A stretch of 64,000 nt of DNA from assembly GCA_037178675.1 (NCBI GenBank), contig JAYMGJ010000087.1, forward strand, positions 62,001-126,000, given 5' to 3'. This stretch comes from Scleroderma bovista (Eukaryota; Basidiomycota; Agaricomycetes; Boletales; Sclerodermataceae). The notes beneath the pieces are model-generated. The model was not told where the DNA came from. It was given only the letters and a program-made list of their open reading frames with translations, and made no database searches. Below are positions 45,519-58,985 of this stretch, piece by piece. Each line of letters starts with the position of its first letter. Position 1 is the stretch's first letter. The translations under genes were made by a program, and so were the position numbers.

Positions 45519-47014
45519 TTACATACTCGTGCCCAACCTTTCCTTGCCAAAACGCGATTCCATGCTCATTTGTGCAATTTTACTGACTTGTTCATGGTCA
45601 AGCCCAAGCCCAAAGGGAGGTTTTGCTAGAAGCAGGGCATATTCGCCCAGTAGGGTAGTCTGGAATGGGAGGGTATCATCGGTCTGACATTGAAAGACAA
45701 AAGGAAGTCAGTAAACAGGATAGACGAACTTAGAGCATGTACGCACGCATATCGATACAGGATGATTGTTTGCGAGGTAATATTGTATATGGTGAGCGTC
45801 AAGTGACCGCACACTCCGGCAGCTGCGCATATAAGTAATGGAAAGGGAAATTAGGGCGTTGGAGCTCACAGTAAGTTAGAGCTGAGACATATCTCGATGC
45901 ATGGTTTGTAAGCACCCTTCTCCATGATCAACGCTTCGATATCCTTCAAGGCAGCGCGACGTGCACCTTTATCAACATCGAAATGGAAACTCAGGGTCTG
46001 ACGAGCTTCTTCTGATTCTGTGCTTTCTTTCTGGATTCGTTCGAGGTGCTTGCGGTATGCTGCAAAGAATGTAATATGAAGCGGATGTTTGGGATCCCAG
46101 GGCTGAATCACGTTCGCATTAGACTTTGACGACCCGCCAACACCAGGTTTGGGCACATCCGAAAAGAATAAAGCTATATGGTCCCTCGAGAGGAAGGTTG
46201 CATGGCCGAGTCTGTCGGGACGCCAACCCAGTAAAATCCGAGACTCTACAGCAGAGCTGTCTTTCACCTGTGAAGAAGGGTTCTCCAGCAAGCCCGATTC
46301 AACTGAGGCAACGCATACCTCCGCAATATGAACAGTCACACCCAACCCAGCCTCCTTGCCTCGCCTGAAGTGCTTTTCGAATGTGGAGACATCACCCTTG
46401 CGAGGATCACCACACAGATCCAATCCCACAACTCGCCTGCCCGCAGCTCGCAATGCGATGGCAGCCTCAACACATTCTGCGGCCTCTGCCTCAGACATTC
46501 GTCGGTCTATGGAAACGATAATAGCGGCTTTGTCGGGTGGGAACCTTTCGATTTCGTCGAGAATTGCAGTGAGGTAGGTATATCTAGACATATGCGCTGT
46601 TGCCCGTGGGGTAGTTCGTAGCTCGATATAAGAGCAATCTGGAGCAGGGGTATATGTGAAACCCGGAGGGGGATTACTCGGAGGGTTCAGGAAAGCATCA
46701 AGAACATCACGAGTAACGCGACGAAGCGCCGACGGGGTATCAGTGAGAGCGTAGATCGCGGGGAAAAGCGGGAAGAAATCCGATACATCATCCAGCTTCA
46801 CTCCAGATCGCAGTCTTTCAATGGCGCCTGCTATGTCGTGATGGGGTTCTGTGGAAGAAGGCCAGTTCTGGGCAAGCTCGACGAGGGTTTGCAGAGGGAT
46901 AGAGCCATTAAGATGGGCGTGTAGCTCGGCTTTGGGTAACGACTGGAGGAAATGGACATCAGAGGGCGACAAAGAGTGCAAAGCAGCGGCTGATAGCCCA
47001 GATATCGCGGACAT
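45519..47014 (-). CDS. Adenosine deaminase-like (N6-methyl-AMP deaminase type), 461 aa
   Basis: Exons 47014-45870, 45822-45747 and 45683-45519, with introns of 47 and 63 nt; phases agree. It is an amidohydrolase-fold deaminase. Zn-binding H32-x-H34 lies in KAELHAHLNGSI, then GLDLCGDPRKG, the active-site VTVHIAEV (His then Glu), RLGHAT, CLSSN and the C-terminal CTDD (407-410), followed by LLGEYALLLAKP. The overall pattern is closer to the ADAL/MAPDA branch than to classical adenosine deaminase. The likely reaction is N6-methyl-AMP to IMP, or adenosine to inosine, in the cytosol. At 461 aa it is longer than usual, partly through a linker rich in Ser/Lys. It is divergent from MFS-1, 197 bp away. 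Confidence 0.9.
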
Positions 47015-47211
47015 GGTATTCCTGGACGCTATCAGCTGCGTGGTCTAGACAGACCGGTTGCCACTAGTGGCAGTGCAACTTCGGAAACTACCCTTTTCGT
47101 TCTCCAACACATGTACAAGTACTTCCTCGGAGAGTTCTACGGCCTGCATAAAGAGACTATCAAGTGCACCCAGGACCCAGCAACTCCTCCATTCCCCTTT
47201 CCCTCCCAGAT
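47015..47211. promoter_or_regulatory. Short divergent promoter between deaminase-like gene and MFS-1
   Basis: Only 197 bp separate the two start codons, so the genes probably share control elements. I see no confident TATA box or known operator. Confidence 0.55.
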
Positions 47212-49181
47212 ATGTCGCCTTCGTCCAGGGCGTCGACAGACCAACTGTTAGGCGATGTCGAAATATACCCCGATGTCAACGAGCATCCCTTCTCCACGGA
47301 CACCGTTATCGGCGATTGGAAACGCGTAGAGAAGACGTTGCTTCGAAAGCTAGACTTGCGGACTTTTTTTCTTGTTTTCGTCTATATAATGAACCATGTA
47401 GGCTCTCATTCCTCAGTAAACTTGGTGGAGAACTTACACAGTGCCAAGGTGGACAGGAGTAACGTTGCGTGAGTGTCATTCTTATGACATCGTAGCCTAC
47501 TTGTTAATGCCTCGCAAGTGCCGCCCGACTGAAAGGCCTCGAAGAGGATCTTCATATGACAGGAAGACAATTCAATACCCTAGTCAGCATCATGTTCATC
47601 GGCTATGTGCCCATGCAGATACCGTCGTACGGTTGCCTCGCATTCGGAGTCACCTTCATGCTCACAAGCTCTCAGGAACATGTTTCTTAATCGGCTTAAT
47701 AAACCGTCTGCATACCTCTCCCTGTGCATATTTATGTGGGGGATATTTTCTATAAGCACTGGTCGGTTTCCTTTCGCAGTATCGGATCTCCATATCAACT
47801 CGGCGTTCTGACAGGTGCTGCCACGAGGTCTGGCCTCAAGATTTTGGTTGTTTTCTTGCTCAAATTCGATGAATAGTTATCGCGCCGCTCTCATCTCTCG
47901 GTTCTTCCTTGGCCTCTCAGAAGCAGCATACTACCCAGGCGTATTGTTCATCCTCTCGAGATGGTACGCAGCTATATTCCTGCTTTAACTCAAGTAGTCA
48001 GTTTCCAAGGTACAAACGTGACGAACTGGGCTTGAGGATGGTGTATTTGGTTTGCGGTGCCTCCGCCAGCAAAGTTATTGGCCCGCTTACCGCATCCGCA
48101 ATCCTTGGAACGATGGATGGGAAACTCGGATACGCAGCATGGAGGTGAGGATTGTCAGGTGACTACTTGATAAGTTGGCCGAAATATGATAACAGGTGGC
48201 TCTTCTTCATTGAAGGAAGCTTCACATGTGCACTGACTGCATTGGCCCTCCACATGATTCCTGACTATCCCTCCACTCCCGCTTCATGGCTGACAACGGA
48301 CGAGCAAATCGTAGCTCAGAAAAGAATGGTAGAAGATGTGTGTGGCGTTGAGAATGACTCGTTAAACAGTGCACGACGATCCGGCCTTGCGGAAGTTTTA
48401 ACTGACTGGACAGTGTGGTGGCTAGCTATTACAGCCATATCTTTGAAGATTATGATGTCGCATGAAAACTTTTTCCCCACATTAGCTGCAACCCTTGGAT
48501 ACAGCCCGACAGTTTCCCTGTTTCTCTGCGCTCCTCCTTGGGTTTTAGGAGTAACGACCTCATTTTTTATCGTGCGGTTTGTTGTCCCATCAATTTCTTT
48601 TTTTTCCACCTCGCTGATCCGAACTTTTTTGCAGGCACTCTGATAGGACAAGGGAACGCTTCTGGCATACAATCTGTCCTATTTTGATAGGTATCATTGG
48701 GTTTACCGTCGCCACCCTCACCATGAACACTGCCGTTCGTTACTCATCTTTGTATGCTATCTTTCCAGTTGCGTGTGTATATTATGTCACTCATCCATTG
48801 GGTAGATTTTTCATGGCCCAGTCATCAGTCTCGTACACTATCGCTTTGGCATGGTTGAGCAACTCAATACCTGACTCGCCATCCAAGCGAGCGGTCGCTT
48901 TAGCGTTCGTTAACGCATTTTCGGGCCTGGGAGATATAGGAGGATCGTGCGTTTTCCGAGCCTATCGGCAAACACTGATATACCTACTGAGATATAGATA
49001 CCTGTGGGTGGCTTCATGGGGACCGTCATACTCCAAATCATACCAGATCTGCATCTTCGCGGCCGTGATATCCGCTACGATGCTGTGGGTGTACCGGATA
49101 TACCTCATACGACTCAACAGGAAGGCGGTGATCGACGAACGCGCTCTAGGCCTGCCTGCGGGATTCAGATATATTGCATAG
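47212..49181 (+). CDS. MFS transporter 1, allantoate permease (Dal5)-like, ~11 exons
   Basis: Coding starts MSPSSRASTDQLLGDVEIYP and ends GLPAGFRYIA. About ten short introns resolve cleanly, including very small exons of 20 nt (47449-47468, VDRSNVA) and 13 nt (GTGCTGCCACGAG, near 47814). Anion:cation symporter family signatures: DRSN after TM1, RLKGLEEDLHMTGRQFNTLV, SRFFLGLSEAAYYPG, RWYKRDELGLR, and the loop IPDYPSTPASWLTTDEQ. Members import allantoate, ureidosuccinate, nicotinate or pantothenate by proton symport at the plasma membrane; the substrate here is unknown. Intact. Confidence 0.9.
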
Positions 49182-49554
49182 ATGATTTCTCATACTCACA
49201 CCCAATAAAAGTATTTTATCTTGTTGAAGGACTCGCAGATTCGTGAGTAGACAACTGACGTATCAACGCAACTCCCGCGGACAAGGAGATGACTCGTGAA
49301 TGTCTTGGATGAACGGGTAGGCAACAGAATGGTGGGTCCAAAGACGCTATATAAGAGGGGCGAAGTGGCGATTGTGTCCAGTGACTCTTGTTTCTACTCG
49401 CCTTTTCAACAACTGCCAAAACACCGAGGATACAACTGCGCTATTCTCGAATTATGTCAACGTCGTGAACAGTGGTGATATAGACAGTGTGGTAAGTCAC
49501 TTCAATATCCGTGTGATGTAAGGTATCACTATTAAAGGTGAGTTACATCGTCAA
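49182..49554. other. Convergent intergenic region of MFS-1 and MFS-2
   Basis: Holds both 3' ends and nothing else recognisable. Confidence 0.5.
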
Positions 49555-51554
49555 CTACGTGATAAATCTGAATCCTTTCGACAAGCCTAGAGCACGCTCA
49601 TCCATTTCCGCTTTCTTGTTGAGTCGGATAAGGTGTAATCGATATACCCATAACATCATTATGCACGTTGTGTAAGCCAGAATGCAAGACATGTATGATT
49701 TGGAGTACGATGGGCCCCACGAAGCTGGCCACAAATACCTATAATCGTGATTCGTGGTTGGATTCGACGGGGTACCCAAACACTTTGAAAAACTTACGAT
49801 GCGCCTACGTTTGCAATACCCATACTACACGCATTAATGAATGCTATGGCGACCGCCCGCTTGGATGGTTCGGGTATCGAGTTGCTCACCCAGGCGAAGA
49901 AGATGATGTACGAGACGTCAGACTGAGCCATGAGAAGTCTACCATGTGTATCAGACCCGCACAACCGAGAATTTACTTCTCGACTCACAGAGACAAGTAT
50001 CGGAAAACAGGATTCATCGTCAAAATGCCGAGGAAAAAACCCATGATACCCCCGCAGAGTACAGCGGTAATGTGCCAGAAGCGGTCCCTGGTCGCATCTG
50101 AGTGTCTGAAAGAGTTTGAGCGAACCAATGTGAAACGTGATGAAACGTATAACGAACTCTGAGACATAGTATGACATTGCCATCGACAAAACCCACGGAC
50201 CAGCAGAAAGTAAAAGGGAGATAGAGGCGTTATATCCGATAGTAGCAGCCAAGGTTGGAAGGAAATTTCCGAACGACTCCCCAACAGTCGCCATAGACCT
50301 TGCTATCGCCAACCACCAAACTGTCCAGTCAGTGAATGCTTCAACAAGTCCCGATTTCTGTATTCCTTCATGCTTGATACCACATAAATCTTCGGCCATT
50401 CTTTGCTGAGCCAGAAATTGTTCGTCAGGTGTTAGCCATGAGACTGGCGTAGAGGGGAAATCAGGGATTATGTACATCCCTGCTGCTGCAATGACGCATG
50501 TCAAACCACCTTCGATGAAGAAAAGCCACCTGTAGGAACCCCGATACAGTGAATATACATCAACTCCTCCGTTGTTGCTCACCTCCAGGCTGCATAGCTG
50601 AGGATGCCATCCATTGTGGCGAGTATTCCGGATGCAATGAGGGGACCCAAAACTGCGCTGAGATAGACCCCGAAACCGAAATACGCCATCCTTAAGCCGA
50701 GTTCATCGCGCTTGTACCTTCAAAACCTTGGTCCAAACCAAATGAGAAGAGAGGATCTTGCTACGCACCATCTAGAGAGCAAGAATACAACACCAGGGTA
50801 GTATGTAGCTTCCGTGAAACCGAGAAAAAAGCGAGATACGAGGACGGCACGATAGCTATTCATCCGAAGGAGAATTAATAATTAGCATAAAACCCGGTTT
50901 CGTGGACCCATACCTCTGCGCAAATCCTAACAGGCATTTGAGTTGAACTGATTAGGTGTACTTCAGTTGCCATGCGGGCTTGACCACAAACCAATACTGA
51001 TGGAAATGATCCCCCAGAGAAGGACGCAATAGGAAAGGTATACAGACGGTCTTCTAAGTCGGTCGAGGAATATATTTCTGCTGGGATTTGAGAAAATGCC
51101 ACTCGGCCTACAAGACAGTACACGTACGACGGTATTTGAGTTAATGTATATCCGACATACATGATACTGATGAGGGTATTGAATTGTTGTCCTGTCAAAT
51201 GAAGATCCTCTTCCAGGCCTTTCAGACGGGCGGCACTGTTCGGGATTGCAGTAATGAGCAAAGAGCATGGCCGACTCTGATGACACTCACGCAATATTGC
51301 TCCTGTCCACCTGAAATGCTATATCAGTCGTCCCAAAAAAAACCTACACGGAAATGCAGAGAGCCTACTTGGTTCATTATGATGATAAGAATGAGGAAAA
51401 GGAGCCTCAAGTCCAGTTTCCGAAGCAGCCTTTCCTCGACTTCTTTTCGCTTATAACTGTCGGGATCTTGGTCACAGAGGTCCCTATCCCCCTCGACATC
51501 CGCGTTTGTTTCGACATCGCCCAACAGCCGGTCCAATGATGCTCTAGGTGACAT
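49555..51554 (-). CDS. MFS transporter 2, Dal5-like, multi-exon
   Basis: Minus-strand paralog of MFS-1. Exon 1 is 51554-51369 (62 codons, as in MFS-1), and the 20-nt exon is 51310-51291 (VDRSNIA). It continues through RLKGLEEDLHLTGQQFNTLI, SRFFLGFTEATYYPG and IPDFPSTPVSWLTPDEQF, ending GLSKGFRFIT at 49555. The donor and acceptor sites line up with MFS-1 and no frame break is seen. It is convergent with MFS-1 and divergent from MFS-3. Confidence 0.87.
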
Positions 51555-51944
51555 CCTGAGCTGTCCGCTGTAACAGCTGAGCGCTCGAGCGCCCAACACT
51601 TTGCCAGCAAATTCCAATTGGTAGAAAATCGATGGTTTGGGTATAAACTATGTTTATTACTAAGCTAATGGGTCAGCGCTTCAGCCTGCAATTTCGCCGA
51701 TTTTTTTCCATTTCAGAGTGTCTCTCGAGACGAGCCGTGCTTTGCCTCGTGTATTTGCGGCTTCCATGGTCTCACGACTCAGATCCCTATATGGAGGACT
51801 GGTTTTGCCGGCAATTTTCAATCGGTTATCATTGGCCCCTTTTGCGCCGAAAGAACTCTCACGACTTGACTTTGACTCGGAGGCTAGTACACTGATCCTC
51901 CTACTATACCTTTGACTGGACCGTGTCCTAGATAGCTACCCGGG
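51555..51944. promoter_or_regulatory. Divergent promoter of MFS-2 and MFS-3
   Basis: About 390 bp between the two start codons. No distinct motif is recognised. Confidence 0.45.
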
Positions 51945-53915
51945 ATGTCGCTCAGAGCATCAACCGACCGACTGTTAGGCGACATCGAAATACATTATGG
52001 TGCCGACGTATCTTCTGGCATTGACCATCCAGATGCTTGCTCCGGTTGTCTAGAAAAGCGAAAACAGGTAGAGAAGGGGCTACTCCGCAAACTGGACCTG
52101 AGAGTCTTTTTCCTCGTGCTTGTGGCCTTAATCAACTATGTAAGCCCCTCTTGATTTCCTCACGCTTTTCGCAGAAAACTTACACCAGGCTCTAGATGGA
52201 CAGGTCTAATATAGCGTGAGTGTGGATGTTATATTACTACTCAATTGTTGTCGCAACGACACCCATCAAGGGCTGCACGAATAAATGGCCTAGAAGAAGA
52301 TCTTCATCTGACAGGACAACAGTTCAACTCTTTGCTCAGCGTTCTGTTTGCCGGGTTTGTTCTCATGCAGATACCATCGTACGTGGACTGTCTTGCGTAA
52401 TAAGTACTACTATGAGCATTTAGTTGTCGACAGAAACATGTTCCTTAATCGACTTAGAAGGCCGTCTGTGTACGTCTCCTGCTGTATCATTTTGTGGGGG
52501 CTTTTTTCCATCACCACAGGTAAGTAAGCACATTGATCCTGTTTTATCCTAAATCCTTTGGTAGGCACTGCCCAAAGGTCAGTTGATGGCAACTCAACCT
52601 TCTACTAACTAAACTCTGTGTGAGTAGTTTTCGTTCGGCCCTTATATCCCGTTTCTTTCTGGGCGTCTCGGAGGCAGTGTTCTCTCCCGCAGTTGTATTC
52701 ATTCTCTCTAGATGGTAGGCCCCTGGATTATTTGTCAAGAAATGGTTGCTAACATCAACGTTGAAGGTACAAACGCAACGAGCTTGGTTTAAGGCTGGCA
52801 TATTTCATTTGTGCCTCGTCACTCAGCAAAGTTTTTGGTACACTCATTGCGTCAGGAATCATAGCTACAATGGATGGGATACTTGGCTATGCAGCCTGGA
52901 GGCGAGTACGGACTATTCAATGATTATTCGCCTTTGAAAACTCCTACAGATGGCTTTTCTTCGTTGAGGGCGGTTTAACCTGCATGATTGCGATGCCAGC
53001 TTTTTACCTGGTCCCAGACTTCCCTACCACCCCAGCCTCATGGCTTACAGCTGACGAACATTTGTTGGCTCAGACAAGGATGGTCGAAGATCTTCACGGT
53101 CTCGAGAGGAAGGAAACAGAGCAGTCTGGCCTCATAGAAGCTCTCTCTGACTGGACAGTATGGTGGCTTGCGATTGCACTGACCATCTTGGATGTTGCGC
53201 TGTCTTTTGGAGATTTTTTCCCCACCTTGGTTGCTACCTTAGGATATAACGAAACAACCACCCTTTTACTTTGTGCCCCTCCTTGGGTATTAGGTGTGCT
53301 TACATCACTCCTCATTATGCGGTTCGTCATACACTTCTTCCCTTTTCTTCTGGTTATCGACTTCTTGACAGACATTCAGATTCGACACGGGATCGTTTCT
53401 GGCATATTCTTGGTCCAGTCTCCTTGGGTAGCATCGGGTTTTTGCTTGCGATTTCGACCATGAACACTGCCCTTCGCTACATGGCTCTGTGAGGCCGCAA
53501 GCCTTTTTAGTCATGTGCTGGTGTCTCATGAACAGCGCAGATTTTTCATGACTCAATCCACAGTTACATACGTCGTTTCTTTGGCATGGGTGAGCAACTC
53601 TATACCTGAACCGCCAGCGAAGCAAGCGGTAGCGTTAGCATTCGTCAATGTGTTGGTTGGCCTTGGAAGCGTAGGAACACCGTGAGTTGTAGTTGCTTAA
53701 GAATAGTGTAATACGCTCACAACCAGTGCAGGTACATATGGCCAGCTGCATGGGCTCCATCATACTCAAAATCGTTCCTGATCTGCATTCTAGCATTCTC
53801 GATATCTATTCCGATGCTATTTGTACATCGATTGCACCTCATACGGCTCAACAACAGAGCTGAGAGAAAGGAAAATATCCTAGGGTTACCTCAAGGATTC
53901 CGGTATATCATCTAG
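51945..53915 (+). CDS. MFS transporter 3, Dal5-like, multi-exon
   Basis: Third paralog. MSLRASTDRLLGDIEIHYG opens exon 1 (51945-52139). Next come MDRSNIA, RINGLEEDLHLTGQQFNSLL, SRFFLGVSEAVFSPA, RWYKRNELGLR and VPDFPTTPASWLTADEH, ending GLPQGFRYII with a stop at 53913-53915. Splice sites agree with MFS-1, including the micro-exon GCACTGCCCAAAG near 52563. The three copies share the N-terminal LLGD signature, so they arose by local duplication with inversion of the middle gene. Confidence 0.88.
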
Positions 53916-54229
53916 TTTCTATGTAGAATACAACACCATGCAGTCAATTATACTCACCTTTGTATCCAGTATCAAACTAAAGCGCTGTGAGCAAATTGCT
54001 CATAAGTTTACTAACAACCAGGAAGCGTCATCCTATCTGCTCCAGACCCCACGTTTTCAGTAGCTCGCATGGTGAGTGTGAGTGTATGTTGCCTACATCT
54101 AAAACATAGCCGATACAAGGATACCTTCGGTCCGGTGGAATGATGTGTTGAATCAGGTATATCACGAGAGGCGTAACTGCTGGTGGCATACACATTTTGA
54201 AACACATACTAGGAGCACATATGACAGAG
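53916..54229. other. Intergenic, 3' side of MFS-3
   Basis: No gene recognised. GCACATATGACAGAG (54215-54229) is the left target duplication of the SINE that follows. Confidence 0.5.
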
Positions 54230-54838
54230 AGAGAGAGAGAGAACATCTTTATTTATATCCCGTGTAAGCAACAACAGAGAAAATCTGAGTAAGACACGGC
54301 TGGTTGGAGTGAGATTATCTAATTTCCACCTGTGTCCATGAAGCCCTAGAAACACCTCACTCGCACTTGTAACCCCCCGCTACTGGGTTAACCCTAGTCA
54401 CCAAACCAATTAGGTAACTGCCCATTAAAGGCTCCCTGACCACCATTAGAGGTTTGTCCCACCCGCCTGTTCCGACTGGCCAGAGAGGTGTGAATACTAT
54501 TCTCGGACGGCTCACTTAGGTGGAGGTGCTGGTGGTGGCTGGTAAGTTAGTTTTTGGCTAGTATTTTAATCCAGGTTCGCGCCTGGTCGGGGTGACCCCT
54601 CCTAACTCCCACGGCCAACTTTGAGGACTGGTCCCATCGCTAAACTTGGCATATAGCTCCCATTATCCCATCCATTGCCCACACTAATCTCGTAGGGCCC
54701 TCCAGTTCACCCTTGGTTGTGACGTCATTGTGATTCCCATGACGGCAAGTAGCAGTAAAAATGGGCTTGGGGGGGAGTTGAACAAGCAACTCACTGCACA
54801 AAGGCAGCCGGGGGTAACCGCTAGACCACCCGACCCCC
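54230..54838 (-). mobile_element. tRNA-derived SINE, 609 bp, 15-bp target duplication
   Basis: Perfect direct repeats GCACATATGACAGAG at 54215-54229 and 54839-54853. On the minus strand the element starts with a tRNA-like head: A box TGGTCTAGCGG (complement of 54818-54828) and B box GTTCAACTCCC (complement of 54773-54783), 35 bp apart, internal Pol III promoters. The body is non-coding and the 3' end is A/T-rich followed by a (CT)n tail. It is long for a SINE but coherent. The partner LINE is unknown. Confidence 0.85.
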
Positions 54839-54853
54839 GCACATATGACAGAG

Positions 54854-55580
54854 TCCAGCGGTAATGTGCAAGAACATCAGTGAGTGAAATCTCTATGTAG
54901 GTACATGCTGGTACGAAGACATAGTTACAACTCACTGTAAAGACATACTGCAACAACCAACCACGATATGAATGACAACAGAGGTTCCAATGACGTCACG
55001 GTTCGCCAGAGAAAAGGTTGGATAGCGAAGAAACGTCTCAAAATCATGGTTGCAGAAAGCACAGTGCAACGCGCATACTAAGCCAGGACGACAGTCATGT
55101 TTTTGTTCTGGGACGTCGAATAGTAGTGGGTCAGAAAGTGAAAACGGAGGCGATGAAATCCTCAGCAACAGTAAGCACGTAACCTTTATATTTCCAGTAA
55201 CATTCCTTATCAAAATGAAAGGGCGATACATCTTGCAAGCCAACGATGACATCGAAGGTACAGCAGGTGGCAATGACGAACACTGGAAGTTACTGTGCAG
55301 TGTGAAAGAGAACGTTGGGTGACGATGGAACGACGTCAGAAAGCCATAATCAGTGAAAACGTGTTGAGAGCATAGCGCAGGTCATATCCCAAAGAGAGGC
55401 ACAGCTGCTAGCGAGGACAGTGAAACGCATACTACGAGACACAACATGAGCATAATGACAACTCGTCAACCAACTGGTGACGCTTGACCAGAGAGAAAAG
55501 GTTGCACATGGCCACAAAACATTTTAAAGTGATAGTTAGTGACGATGATGCAACTGAGCAAGCACGGCACGAGACACATA
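54854..55580. repeat. Degenerate ~140-bp-period repeat region, left part
   Basis: Units around CGCCAGAGAAAAGGTTGGAT (54998) and GACCAGAGAGAAAAGGTTGC (55487) are related to each other and to sequence right of TE-2 copy 2 (59040-59160). A further block, 55140-55460, matches 62090-62390. No convincing gene. Confidence 0.6.
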
Positions 55581-58500
55581 CATCACGGGGACCGTCGATC
55601 CATGATAAGCTATGATTACAAAACAAATAACTTGATCATATATATCATATATTCAGCCTCATGACATACTGATATATGATCTTGTCATTAAGTTACCAAC
55701 AGCTATCTAATTCAGCATGACTGACATAATGCAACTCATGAAAAAATAATTAATTGACATTATATGATCCATGTCATTAAGTTACCAACAGCTGTCCAAT
55801 TCAGCATGACTGACATAATGCAATTTGTGAAAAGATAATTATATGGCCATTATCAATTTCTCCCCCTATGATACAGTGTTAGACAAGACTGCAAAGTTTG
55901 TATTGACCAATAACTGTACATAAATATTGTAGTTCCTGGGGTAGATCACTCTTGCAGAGGCAATGACTATCAGCTTGCATAGTATGGTGCATGGTGGAAT
56001 AGGAAAGTACATTTTCAACATGATCAACAGACAGAAGGATCTGAAATACAGGTACTTTCATAGTAGGTGTATGGTAAGACCATGCAGTCATCTTCAAATA
56101 ATATAAAATAGACATGTTCTATATATGGCCATGGAAGGCTGTGCTCACAACATATCAACTAGGCTACATTTCGTGCGGAGAGCTCATTTCCTATATTGCC
56201 TATTTGGGCACAACTCACGATGCACTCTCAAAGTCGAGAACACAGAGTGCATTCTGAAGTTGAATTGCCCAGGCGTCCAGATCGATGGAAGGCAATTAGT
56301 GTCAATAGTATTGGCGTATTCGTGCCTGAGAATGAGTCTGTTGAGAAAGCAGGTTGCATCAGCAAACCAACCCTCCCCTGGACAGCACTGGACAGTACTG
56401 GCCAGTTACCCCAGAGCCCCAGCTACTCCTAGCAAGGTACCTAACTGGCTAGCACTGTCCAGACTGTCCCAGTAGCACTATCAACAGCATCCATATTACC
56501 TTTACTGCCTGTACTTGAAACTTTTCAAGCACTCAATTCATTCAATGTTAATGTTAACCAATTTATATTAATTCAATAAACTACAGAACAAAGACTAAGT
56601 ATTATATATACCGAGGTGGTTGTCGTCGTCGTCGATGGCCGCAATGTCGACGCAGGTGATGGGGGTAGTGGCGGCGACCGCGGCGAGGTGGTCATTGTTA
56701 TCGTCGTCGTCGCTGGTGGTGGGGTGGGTCGTCGTCGTCGCGTCGTCGATGCTGCTGGTGGGGTGGCGGTTGTCGTTGGTGGTGGCCTCGTCGACGTTGG
56801 TGGTGGTGTCCGTGTCGTCGACGACGCCGGTGGCGTCGTTGTGGCCATTGGTGGTGGTCGTCGCGTCGTTGACGCTGCTGGTGGGGTCGTCGTCGACGAG
56901 GCTGGTGGTGGTGGCGGTCGCGTCGTCGACGTTGGTGGTGGTGGCCACGTTGTCGTTGTCGACGCTGTTGGTGGTGGTGGTCGCGTTGATGGTGGTGGTG
57001 GTGGTCGACGTTGGTGGGTGGTGGCCACGTCGTCATCGACGGTGGTGGGTGGTGGTGGTCGCGTTGACGGTGGTGGTGGTGGTCGCGTTGACGGTGGTGG
57101 TGGTGACTGTCGGGTGGTGGTCGACGGATGAAGAGAATGAGAATGAGAGACTTCAAAAATTTTCAAGTATGTGTGTGCGTGTGTTTGTGTAACGATTATA
57201 TCAGCATATTGAACTATCAACATTTCCTAATAGTATTTACCGCGTCACTACACGCCTCGCCCACAGCCACCGTCACCACCAGCGTCGTCGATCGACCACC
57301 ATCAGCAACGACGACGACAACGACCCCACCACGGCCGATGGCGACGACACCAACCACCACCACCACCAGCAGCGTCGTCGACCAGACGACGACGACCCCC
57401 ACCGTCAACGTCGTCGCCGTGGCCATCAACACTGACCACGACGACAACGACAACGACCCCGCCACCACCCCCAGCGTCGACGGCGGCGATGCGACCACCC
57501 ACATCCCCAGCGTCGACGGCGACGGCGCAACGGCGCGACGACGGGATGACTCCCATCCCAGCGTCATCCGACAATGACGCCCCCGACGCCCACCAACCTC
57601 CCAGCCACAGCAACGCTGGCCATCGCGCCAGCGCAGCGTCGACGATCGCCCTCCCCTGCGTTCGACAACCACGGGCCCGGTCGTATAAATATATTATTTA
57701 GTCATTTGTGATTAGCACTCTAGTTTTCTTTAGTCCTAATATACTTTTTTTTTCTCTACTGAATATTTGAATCGAGTGACAACCAGACTGGCACAGAGTC
57801 CGACAGGCTGGGCGGTCGGCTAAGCGCTGTCAAGTGCTGTCAGCTCGGCTTATCGGAAGGGCTGGTTTGCTGATTTGAATTGCCCTCTTGATGCGGGCAG
57901 TTATCTTCACTGTGTGCACTGTCAACTGATGATGACGACGGCCATCCACCAGCCTGTTGTCCAGCGATGACAACAACCGTATCCCCACCATTGTCCAAGG
58001 TGCTGTCGAGTGTGACCGGCAGGTGTACTGAATTTGCAAATGTACCCTAAAGTAGAAATGGTCAAAGCGCGGGAAATGATCAGTAAGAACTGTACAGTAC
58101 CCATGTTATATATAAACCCTCCTGGAAGGAACTGTTTAGGTTCTTCACTCTTGTCTGTGACTTCGATCTTCGAGTTGAAGCTGGGTCAGGTAAGTTACTG
58201 TTACACTGAATCGGGTTGGAGCAGGGTCAGGTAAGTTACATTTCATTGGATCAGGGTTAGGTAAGTTGCATTTCGCCGGATCAGCTAAGTTGCTATTGTT
58301 TATCTCATATGGTAATTGCATGAGGTAAGTCACTAAACTTTATCTCTGAAAATCTGAGCCACAGTGGTTAGCAATTACATAATTAATAAATAGTGGTATT
58401 TTATGCTTGTTACAACAAAGTCCATAAACTTCATGTTGAAAGCCTTATACAGCCATATGTGACATTATCCAACTCATGCAATTCAACCAATCTGATAAAT

Positions 58501-58985
58501 CATGTCCCTGTTTAAACTCATGAGAAGTGTGGTCAAAGTGTTATCTGACATGAAATGAATGGACATACAGAACTTATAGTTTGTGTATTACCATGCCTAT
58601 CATAATGTGTTAGGTTGCCATCACCTATAATTTTTGTGTCAAGCTCAAAGCCTTATACAACCATATATAACATTATCCAACTTATGATCAATACAGGGTT
58701 CAGCCAATCTGATAAATCATGTCCTTGTTTAAGGACATGAGAAGTGTGATCAAGTGTTATCTGACATAGACTGAATGGGCTTACAGAACTGATAGTTTGT
58801 GTATTACCATGCCTATCATAATGTGTTAGGTTACCATTACCTAGAAATCTTGTGTGAAGCTTAAAGCCTTATAAAGACTTATAAGGCCATGCATGACTAT
58901 CCTTGTCAGATAGTCACATGTTAGACACGGTACTTATTGCAAAGTGCATATACAGCATTATCGGAAAAATTCAGTCCCAGTGATG
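55581..58985. mobile_element. TIR element TE-2 copy 2, 3405 bp
   Basis: Near-identical to 23352-26835, with the same CATCACNGGGAC ends, and flanked by TA/TA (55579-55580, 58986-58987). The main differences are indels in the triplet-rich core. It splits the degenerate tandem repeat region. The high identity points to recent mobility or recent duplication. Confidence 0.9.
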
